From contig DASXNG010000180.1 in NCBI GenBank assembly GCA_036495225.1, positions 1 to 20,337 of the forward strand: a DNA stretch of 20,337 bases, given 5' to 3'. A program made the position numbers and the translations under genes. The notes under the pieces were generated by a model that had not been told where the DNA came from, made no database searches, and worked only from the letters and a program-made list of their open reading frames with translations. This DNA is from Galbitalea sp036495225. Its GTDB lineage: Bacteria > Actinomycetota > Actinomycetes > Actinomycetales > Microbacteriaceae. This document shows positions 15,378-20,337 of this stretch, piece after piece. Position 1 is the first letter of the stretch, and each line of letters starts with the position of its first letter.

Positions 15378-15436
15378 GTTCCCGATCGTCGACCGGGAAC
15401 ATACTGGAGAGTGCGACCGTCCTCTGGACGGTGACT
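15378..15436. other. Two short hairpins upstream of reductase-like gene
   Basis: GTTCCCG/CGGGAAC (within 15378-15400) and ACCGTCC/GGACGGT (within 15416-15432) are perfect 7-bp stems in the 139-bp gap before the next gene. Neither is followed by a T-run. The first overlaps the candidate ECF -35 element. Confidence 0.4.
15395..15421 (+). promoter_or_regulatory. Possible ECF-sigma promoter
   Basis: GGGAAC (15395-15400), 17 bp, then CGTC (15418-15421) has the shape of an extracytoplasmic-function sigma promoter, 60 bp before the reductase-like start. Short motifs like this arise by chance. Confidence 0.22.
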
Positions 15437-15480
15437 CGCCAGCGGCTATGCGCCGCGGGCGTTGAGAACCAGGTGTGGAC

Positions 15481-16131
15481 ATGAGCGAAATAGTTGTCTT
15501 CGGTGCCAACGGCAGAGCCGGCCAGCGGATTGTGAAGGAAGCCCTCAATCGAGGCCATTCCGTGAAGGCAGTTGTGCGATATCCGGACGCAGCTGTCGAT
15601 GTTGACCCGCGCGCCATCCTGGTGAAAGGGGATGCCACGATCGCGAGTTCCGTGGGTGAGCACGTCTCGTCGACCGATGCGGTGGTCCTGGCAATCGGAA
15701 GCTACTCGGTCACTCCCTGGTTGAAGGCGGCAAAAACGGTGGTTGGCGTTCTCTCAACGCACCCGACACCCCGACCCAGGTTGCTCCACATGGGCGGCGG
15801 CGCGAGCCTGCTCGCCCCGGACGGCGGAACGATCATGGATGGCGCACACTTCCCGCCCCAATACCTTGAGAACGCCAAAGCCCAGCTCCTGGCGCTGGAC
15901 TGGTATCGGGCGAACGCGCGCGACGCCGGAGTCAACTGGACGTACGTGTCACCGCCACCCGTGCACTTCGCGCCGGGAGAGCGCCGCGGCACCTACCGAA
16001 CGGCCCTCGACACGCCGGTCGTGGACTCCGAGGGGGTAGCCGTGCTCAGCTACGAGGACCTTGCTGTCGCCATCGTCGACGAGATCGAGTCGCCGAAATA
16101 CATGAACAAGCGATTCACTGCTGGGTACTAG
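15481..16131 (+). CDS. NAD(P)-binding Rossmann-fold protein (NmrA/YwnB-like atypical SDR)
   Basis: A 216-residue protein opening with a dinucleotide-binding strand-loop-helix (IVVFGANGRAGQRIVKEAL, GxxGxxG) and the usual second strand with Arg (VKAVVRYP). Then come KGDAT, DAVVLAIGS and LLHMGGGASLL, the atypical short-chain reductase pattern of NAD(P)H-binding YwnB/flavin-reductase-like proteins. The catalytic Tyr-x3-Lys of classical SDRs is not seen. The C-terminus (LSYEDLAVAIVDEIESP.....RFTAGY) is typical of the group. ATG 15481 is preferred to the GTG two codons earlier; AGGTG lies close upstream. The substrate is unknown. Its stop overlaps that of the convergent budA-like gene at CTAG (16128-16131). 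Confidence 0.85.
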   Translation: MSEIVVFGANGRAGQRIVKEALNRGHSVKAVVRYPDAAVDVDPRAILVKGDATIASSVGEHVSSTDAVVLAIGSYSVTPWLKAAKTVVGVLSTHPTPRPRLLHMGGGASLLAPDGGTIMDGAHFPPQYLENAKAQLLALDWYRANARDAGVNWTYVSPPPVHFAPGERRGTYRTALDTPVVDSEGVAVLSYEDLAVAIVDEIESPKYMNKRFTAGY

Positions 16132-16835
16132 TTCCCCTCGGCGGAGTGGATGAGCTCCGCAGCATCCTCCGGGTCAAGGTTCGCCCTCAGGAACGCGCCC
16201 TTCGAGGGCAGACTGAGATGGATTTCGGTGAGCTCCATCAGATCGATCTGCCCTGCTTCCAGCTCGAAGTCGAGCATGTGGCCACCACGAGTTCGTGTGC
16301 TGTCGATGAAGTGCAGGTGATAGCCGGCGACGCCGATGCTGTGCTCGAACTCCGGTGTGCGAAAACCAACCAGGGTGCCATCGATGTCGGTGAGCTCGAG
16401 TTCGGTTTCGTTCTTGCTCGCCTCAGCTAGCGAAGGGTAGGGCTTCTCCTGTGCGCTGACCGTGCGCATCCTCACACTGGAGAACCGGCCGGTGATCTTG
16501 ACGGCGATGGTGATGTTTTCGCCGCGACTGGCGCGATCGATCATGGCGGCGACATCCGTGCGATGGTGTGGCTTGACGACCCTCAAAGTGTGCTCAGGCG
16601 TGAACCGCGTCACCGCCGCGAACGGAGTGAGGTTCGTGGTGTCGGCGAGCACGGCGCTCCCGTCCGAGCGAACGTGGTAGCAGGTGCCGTCGAGTACGAC
16701 CATCTCACCGTCGAGCGCGTTGAAGGTCCCCAGCCCGAAGTCGCCGCGTTCGAGGAGTGCGCCGATCGGTTCGTCGCCGTCGAAGATCCCCGCGAGGAGT
16801 GCGCCGATAGTGGAGCGCTGGAACAGGGTGGCCAT
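16128..16835 (-). CDS. budA: Alpha-acetolactate decarboxylase
   Basis: Converts (S)-alpha-acetolactate to (R)-acetoin, the second step of the acetoin/2,3-butanediol pathway, and can drain excess acetolactate from branched-chain amino acid synthesis. The 235-residue length is typical. Conserved elements are GDFGLGTFNALDGEMVVLDG (with Glu44) and the zinc site GYHLHFID...RTRGGH, giving His173, His175 and His186. No signal peptide is seen, so it is cytoplasmic. ATG 16835 is chosen; TACCAT lies 8 bases upstream, consistent with a leaderless mRNA. No acetolactate synthase or butanediol dehydrogenase gene lies beside it, so it acts with enzymes encoded elsewhere. The symbol alsD is equally used. Confidence 0.95.
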   Translation of the reverse strand: MATLFQRSTIGALLAGIFDGDEPIGALLERGDFGLGTFNALDGEMVVLDGTCYHVRSDGSAVLADTTNLTPFAAVTRFTPEHTLRVVKPHHRTDVAAMIDRASRGENITIAVKITGRFSSVRMRTVSAQEKPYPSLAEASKNETELELTDIDGTLVGFRTPEFEHSIGVAGYHLHFIDSTRTRGGHMLDFELEAGQIDLMELTEIHLSLPSKGAFLRANLDPEDAAELIHSAEGN

Positions 16836-16843
16836 GGCTCACG

Positions 16844-16849
16844 ATGGTA
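16844..16849 (-). promoter_or_regulatory. Candidate leaderless -10 box of acetolactate decarboxylase gene
   Basis: TACCAT on the minus strand, 8 bases before ATG 16835. No ribosome binding site is seen between them. Confidence 0.4.
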
Positions 16850-16918
16850 TGGCATGGGCGGCGCGGCTCCGCGCGCGCAAACCTAGACCCGCAGGTGCAG
16901 CGTCGAGAGGAGGGTCAG

Positions 16919-17290
16919 ATCGGACCGGTAGTTACTATCGATGGGGCCAAGGTCCGGAATGTGCTGCTCGACATCGACTGGGACTTCAAGCGCGGGGTCA
17001 TCCGAGCCAAGCTGCAGGACCTCCGTGCTCCCGAGAAAGGACATGGCGGTCAGCAGGTGGACTCGAGGCGAGGCTCGTGCTCTCATCGCGCAGGTGCACG
17101 TGAAGGTGTGCACCGAGCTGTTCGGGGACTCCGGACCGAAGCCTCGGGTTGAGTGGCCCGGGCTTGGGATCATCCCATTTCGCGCCCAGCGCGTTGGCGA
17201 CCTCACGGAGACTTTCGACGTCGAGAATCTGCGATCGGAGACTAATGCCAACGCTGAACCCCTCGCGACTGGGTTGCTGAAGGATTCGCC
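16919..17290 (+). pseudogene. Frameshifted coding remnant, unrecognised family
   Basis: Two adjacent frames look coding but do not join. In the first (to about 17060) the sequence VVTIDGAKVRNVLLDIDWDF continues KRGVIRAKLQDLRAPEKG, with nearly all third positions G or C. In the next (from about 17060) it reads TRGEARALIAQVHVKVCTEL, later PKPRVEWPGLGIIPFRAQRV and DLTETFDVENLRSE. Joining them needs one inserted or two deleted bases. Upstream there is no credible start (only ATG 16844, which overlaps the promoter of the opposite gene), and the second frame runs on into repeats and the tRNA gene without a natural stop. The minus strand shows a mirror pattern, but the first part's third-position bias favours plus. 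I do not recognise the family. A decayed gene is most likely; a sequencing error is possible. Confidence 0.4.
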
Positions 17291-17383
17291 TCATCGGGAC
17301 CGACCGCAGTTTGCCGGTGGGAGCGTGGCGGGGCGAGCGAGTTTCACAGGGCCGCACAAGTGGTGGTGGCGGGAGAAAGTGTC

Positions 17384-17455
17384 CGGTGGCGGGAGTTACG
17401 ACTCCCTCCGTGGGAGTGTTTCTCCGTCCGGAGGGTGCAGTAACTCCCGCCACCG
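17384..17455. repeat. 16-bp perfect inverted repeat with inner stems
   Basis: CGGTGGCGGGAGTTAC (17384-17399) is exactly inverted at 17440-17455. Inside are ACTCCC/GGGAGT and CTCCG/CGGAG pairs, so a branched structure is possible. A partial direct copy of GGTGGCGGGAG lies 20 bp upstream (17365-17375). Confidence 0.8.
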
Positions 17456-17525
17456 CGCAGGAGTACCACGCGGGAGCACCACGCAGGAGCACCGCGCAGG
17501 AGTACCACACGCAGGAGCCCGCGCA
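17456..17525 (+). repeat. Degenerate 13-15-bp tandem repeats
   Basis: About five imperfect copies of GCAGGAGTACCAC-like units (GCGGGAGCACCAC, GCAGGAGCACCGC and so on) follow the inverted repeat and stop just before the tRNA terminator. No coding role is evident. Confidence 0.65.
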
Positions 17526-17536
17526 CGAGGGCAACG

Positions 17537-17574
17537 AAAAAATCCCGCCCCCAGTAGAAGCCTGGGAGGCGGGA
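17537..17574 (-). terminator. Intrinsic terminator of the tRNA cluster
   Basis: Read on the minus strand, TCCCGCCTCCCAG, a short loop, then CTGGGGGCGGGA form a GC-rich stem with one bulge, followed by six T. It starts 3 bases after the tRNA-Phe gene. Confidence 0.88.
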
Positions 17575-17577
17575 CCG

Positions 17578-17650
17578 TGGCTCCGACGGGCGTCGATCCC
17601 GTGACCTCACGATTTTCAGTCGTGCGCTCTACCAACTGAGCTACAGAGCC
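17578..17650 (-). tRNA. tRNA-Phe (GAA)
   Basis: A 73-nt cloverleaf without encoded CCA. The acceptor stem GGCTCTG pairs with CGGAGCC (one G-T pair), the D arm is GTAGCTCAGTTGGTAGAGC, the anticodon loop CTGAAAA carries GAA, and the T arm contains GGATCGACGCC. The discriminator is A. It is the last gene of the three-tRNA unit. Confidence 0.96.
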
Positions 17651-17718
17651 CTGCAGCCGCCAAAAGCAGGCAGTTACAGGAAGACACGACTGCCTGGCGA
17701 GAGGCAATCGTGCCTTGG

Positions 17719-17792
17719 CGACCCTGACCGGACTTGAACCGGCGACCTCCGCCGTGACAGGGCGGCGCGCTAACCAACTGCGCTACAGGGCC
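17719..17792 (-). tRNA. tRNA-Asp (GTC)
   Basis: A 74-nt cloverleaf. The acceptor GGCCCTG pairs with CAGGGTC, the anticodon loop CTGTCAC carries GTC, the T loop is GGTTCAAGTCC, and the discriminator is G as expected for aspartate. CCA is not encoded. The 68-nt spacer to tRNA-Phe contains an AGGCAGT/ACTGCCT hairpin that may guide processing. Confidence 0.96.
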
Positions 17793-17821
17793 TTGCTATT
17801 TAATTCTGAGTGGTGTTTTCG

Positions 17822-17894
17822 TGACCCCAACGGGATTCGAACCCGTGTTAACGCCGTGAAAGGGCGCCGTCCTAGGCCACTAAACGATGGGGCC
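17822..17894 (-). tRNA. tRNA-Glu (TTC)
   Basis: A 73-nt cloverleaf. The acceptor GGCCCCA pairs with TGGGGTC, the anticodon loop CTTTCAC carries TTC, the T arm is GGGTTCGAATCCC, and the discriminator is A. It is first in the minus-strand order Glu-Asp-Phe, an arrangement known in actinobacteria. No clear promoter could be picked upstream. Confidence 0.96.
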
Positions 17895-18103
17895 ATGGAG
17901 TTCAGAACGCCATAGCAACCGAGGGACAAGCATACGGTGGCGCCCGCCGAAATGCCAAACCGTGTGGATTCCGTATGAAAGGGCGCGTTTGTGCGTGGCA
18001 TCCCCTCGGGTCGCGAGTAGGTTCAACCCGATGTTGAAGCTTGGTCGCGCGACATGCCGTGTCGACCCGGGAGAACGAAATACTGGGCAATCTGGGTCCG
18101 CGT

Positions 18104-18145
18104 TGTTACTGTTAGCGATGTTAACAGTGTTACTAGCGTGACTAG
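18104..18145 (+). promoter_or_regulatory. Phased 9-bp repeat array, candidate MtrA box
   Basis: TGTTAG, TGTTAA, TGTTAC and CGTGAC start at 18110, 18119, 18128 and 18137, exactly 9 bp apart with 3-bp spacers, and another TGTTAC is at 18104. On the other strand these read (N)TAACA and GTCACG. Two hexamers with a 3-bp gap of GTnAC type is the pattern described for the response regulator MtrA. The array ends 27 bp before the M23 peptidase start. Confidence 0.5.
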
Positions 18146-18172
18146 AGGGACGCAACACGATTCGGGGACTGC

Positions 18173-19402
18173 ATGAAGAGGCTGCCACCTGCCGTGAACG
18201 GCGCGCGCCCGGGGACGCGTCGATTGACGGCCAGCCTTATCGTTATCGGGATGCTGGCATCGGCATCCATCATCGCTTCAACACCTGAAGCCGCGTTCGC
18301 GACGAGCTACCCGTCGTGGAGCGACGTGCAGAAGGCGCTGGCGAACAAGAATGCGAAGGCCCTCGAGGTCAAGCGCATCAAGGCGATCATTGCCGGGCTC
18401 GACGCCAAGGTGAAGGCAACCTCGGCCGAGGCGCAAACCAAGGGCGACGCATACGGAACGGCCCAGGATGCCTACTATTCCGCTGCCATCACCGAGCAGT
18501 CGCTCGAAAAGCAAGCAGCGGCCGCCGAAAAGCTGCGCAAGGAATCAGAGCAGCAGGCCGGACAACTCGCGGCCCAAATGGCCCGCAGCGGTGCAAACGG
18601 TTTTCAGCTGAACCTCTTCCTGAACGGCAAGGACGCGGCAAGCGTGCTTGACGGTATCGGCGACGGTGGCAAGATTTCGGAGCGCGCCGAGGCCGTCTAT
18701 AAGAAGGCCCTCGAAGACAAGAACACCGCACAGGCGCTCACCGATCAGGCCAATGTTGCGAAGGCGATTCTCAAGAACCTCAAGATCGTCGCGCAGAACG
18801 CTGCCGAGGCAGCGCAGAAAGCTGCGGATGCCGCGACCGCGGCCCTCGACGCATCGACCCAGCATCGGGCCGAGCTCGAGGCGCAGCTGACCGCGATGAC
18901 CAAGAACTTCAAGGCAACCCAGGCCTCATACATCAAGGGCGTCCAGGCCCAATACGGCGCAGGCGCGGGCGGCAGCACGGAGATCTCCTCCAGCGGTTGG
19001 GCGCGTCCAGCGGTAGGTGTGATCACCTCTGGCTTCGGGATGCGCGTGAACCCGGTCGACGGCGGATATCGCCTACACACGGGCACCGACATAGCAGACG
19101 GATGCAACGTGCCGATCTATGCCGCGCACAGTGGCACCGTCACCTACGCCGGCTGGTACGGCGGCCTCGGCGAGTTCATCCAAATCGCCAACGGCGGCCA
19201 GTACGGCACCGGGTATGGTCACATCAAAGCGGGTGGCATCCTCGTGCACAACGGCGAAGCCGTGCACGTCGGACAACTGATCGCCCACACCGGCTCGACC
19301 GGCGAGGCGACCGGTTGTCACCTGCACTTCATGGTCATCGACAACGGCGCGCCCATCAATCCGGTTCCCTTTATGCGATCTCAGGGGATCGTCCTTGGCT
19401 AG
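18173..19402 (+). CDS. Secreted M23 (LytM) peptidoglycan endopeptidase with coiled-coil
   Basis: A 409-residue exported cell-wall hydrolase that cleaves peptide cross-links. An N-terminal signal peptide (basic start, hydrophobic core LIVIGMLASASIIAS, probable cleavage near AFA) precedes a module beginning YPSWSDVQKALANKNAKALE. A long Ala/Lys/Glu-rich coiled-coil spans roughly residues 50-265 with a mid-section FQLNLFLNGKDAASVLDGIG. The M23 domain is complete: His302 and Asp306 in HTGTD, His350 in GYGHI, and His383/His385 in HLH. The coiled-coil plus peptidase plan resembles EnvC/PcsB/RipC-type hydrolases that FtsEX activates at division. ATG 18173 has GGGG 5 bases upstream. The next gene is a paralogue after 15 bp, so co-transcription is likely, with a possible MtrA site upstream. 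Confidence 0.94.
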   Translation: MKRLPPAVNGARPGTRRLTASLIVIGMLASASIIASTPEAAFATSYPSWSDVQKALANKNAKALEVKRIKAIIAGLDAKVKATSAEAQTKGDAYGTAQDAYYSAAITEQSLEKQAAAAEKLRKESEQQAGQLAAQMARSGANGFQLNLFLNGKDAASVLDGIGDGGKISERAEAVYKKALEDKNTAQALTDQANVAKAILKNLKIVAQNAAEAAQKAADAATAALDASTQHRAELEAQLTAMTKNFKATQASYIKGVQAQYGAGAGGSTEISSSGWARPAVGVITSGFGMRVNPVDGGYRLHTGTDIADGCNVPIYAAHSGTVTYAGWYGGLGEFIQIANGGQYGTGYGHIKAGGILVHNGEAVHVGQLIAHTGSTGEATGCHLHFMVIDNGAPINPVPFMRSQGIVLG

Positions 19403-19417
19403 CGGGGCCGCGAACTA

Positions 19418-20337
19418 GTGCGCAAGCTGAGACGCCCCTTGGGGGCGATATCCGTCGTGATCGTTGCCGCGCTGGCGGTGACGATTGGTGCTGGCGGTTC
19501 GGCGAGCGCAGATCCGACGTTTCCCACCTGGTCTGATGTCTTGAAGGCGAAGCACAACGCCGCAGCGAAAAAGGCCGAGATCAAGAAGCTGACCGCGCTG
19601 ATCGTCTCCCTGCAAAACTCGGCCGCCGCGGCGGGCAAGACGGCGCTCGAACGTGGCGAGGAATATCTCGAAGCCAAGAGCGCGCTCCAGCAGGCGACCA
19701 CGACCGCTGACCAGCTGAGCACCCAGGCAGCTGCTGCCGACGAGAAGGCGAAAGCCTCGTCGCGCGAAGCGAGCCTGCTTGCCGCCCAACTCGCGCGGGA
19801 GGGCAGCGGAGACCTCACGCTGCAGCTCGTTCTGGACGGGTACCACGCGAGTGACCTGCTCGACGTGCTCGGCACGATCAACAAGCTCGGCGAGCAGTCC
19901 TCGAAGCTGTTTGCGCAGGCGCAGCAGGACCGCAAGACGGCGAAGGCGCTGAGCGACCAGGCATCCATTGCAGAGAGCGACCGGGCTACGAAGGCGGCCA
20001 CGGCCGAGTCGGCTCTAGCGGCCGCAAACACTGCTGCTGCGACCGCGCAATCCAGGGTCACCACGCAGACCACAGAACAGAAGGTGCTCACGGCGCAGCT
20101 CGCTTCGCTGAACAACGTGTCCGCCGCGACGGAGGCGGGGTACTACGCGGGCGTCGCTTGGGAGGCAAAGCAGGCCGCACAGAAAGCGCCGCCGGCCGAC
20201 GGCGTGCCCGCTGGACCGATCCCCGGAGTTCCGGACGGCTCAAAGGTTGCCACCGCAATTCACTTCGCGGAGGCCCAGCTCGGCAAGCCGTACAAGCTGG
20301 ATGGCGCCGGCCCGACCTACTGGGACTGCTCGGGGCT
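19418..20337 (+). CDS. Secreted NlpC/P60 peptidoglycan hydrolase with coiled-coil (3' end outside window)
   Basis: GTG 19418 opens a frame that stays open to the window end (306 codons). A signal peptide (MRKLRRPLGAISVVIVAALAV, cleavage near ASA-DP) is followed by FPTWSDVLKAKHNAAAKKAE and a long Ala-rich coiled-coil to about residue 245, a Pro-rich linker (PADGVPAGPIPGVPDG), then the start of an NlpC/P60 domain: AIHFAEAQLGKPYKLDGAGP followed by WDCSG, with nucleophile Cys304. The catalytic His lies beyond the window. These enzymes cut the D-Glu to diamino-acid bond. Residues 1-245 align with the upstream M23 protein, including QLVLDGYHASDLLDVLG against QLNLFLNGKDAASVLDGIG, so the two are duplicates with exchanged catalytic domains. 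The start has only a weak GGGG about 11 bases upstream. Confidence 0.92.
   Translation, partial: MRKLRRPLGAISVVIVAALAVTIGAGGSASADPTFPTWSDVLKAKHNAAAKKAEIKKLTALIVSLQNSAAAAGKTALERGEEYLEAKSALQQATTTADQLSTQAAAADEKAKASSREASLLAAQLAREGSGDLTLQLVLDGYHASDLLDVLGTINKLGEQSSKLFAQAQQDRKTAKALSDQASIAESDRATKAATAESALAAANTAAATAQSRVTTQTTEQKVLTAQLASLNNVSAATEAGYYAGVAWEAKQAAQKAPPADGVPAGPIPGVPDGSKVATAIHFAEAQLGKPYKLDGAGPTYWDCSG

Noticed and set aside
16883..17251. Minus-strand gene opposite the frameshifted remnant
   Set aside because: Its codon-position base bias is reversed (first positions more GC-rich than third in the key segment), so the plus strand is the better coding choice, though not certain.

Overview
The window looks like a chromosomal segment of a high-GC Gram-positive actinobacterium. 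Third codon positions are strongly G/C, GTG starts are frequent, and several genes have an actinobacterial-type -10 box (TANNNT) placed so that transcription would begin at the start codon. There is also a tRNA-Glu/Asp/Phe cluster and a short intergenic repeat family (GGTTGAGTAGC... / GGTCGCTGAG...) of the kind I associate with Microbacteriaceae. The family-level placement is an inference. No phage, plasmid, CRISPR array or transposase is visible.

Layout. 1-1654: 3' part of a DEAD-box RNA helicase whose N-terminal side is a tandem-repeat low-complexity arm. 1660-1723: a long nested palindrome. 1745-2164: YpeA-like GNAT acetyltransferase. 2230-3757: cysK-cysE, the two-gene cysteine synthase unit. 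3820-4183: a DUF1003 membrane protein gene broken by a deletion/frameshift. 4180-7342 (minus): an EamA-type exporter, then a DHA2-type MFS exporter followed by its probable MarR repressor. 7494-9611: acyl-CoA oxidase. 9612-10013: a non-coding block of nested inverted repeats. 10014-10583: DUF4287/DUF5655 protein. 10698-12545: RecQ helicase, convergent with a potassium channel gene (12552-13244, minus). 13524-14135: second GNAT acetyltransferase. 14236-14850 (minus): isoprenylcysteine-methyltransferase-like membrane protein, divergent from a small DUF883/ElaB-like tail-anchored protein (14997-15341). 15481-16131: NAD(P)-binding reductase-like protein. 16128-16835 (minus): alpha-acetolactate decarboxylase. 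16844-17536: a frameshifted unidentified coding remnant plus hairpin and tandem repeats. 17537-17894 (minus): the tRNA cluster with its terminator. 18173-end: two adjacent secreted peptidoglycan hydrolases, the second cut by the window edge.

How the genes work together. CysE makes O-acetylserine, and CysK converts it to cysteine; the C-terminal isoleucine of CysE fits formation of the cysteine synthase complex. The MFS exporter and MarR regulator form a self-controlled efflux unit with a candidate operator upstream. The last two genes encode paralogous secreted proteins with the same N-terminal coiled-coil module but different catalytic domains (M23 endopeptidase and NlpC/P60). They lie downstream of a phased 9-bp repeat array that resembles the binding pattern of MtrA, the actinobacterial cell-wall response regulator. 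That array plus the paired hydrolases is the most interesting part of the window. The other genes are mostly single housekeeping or accessory units.
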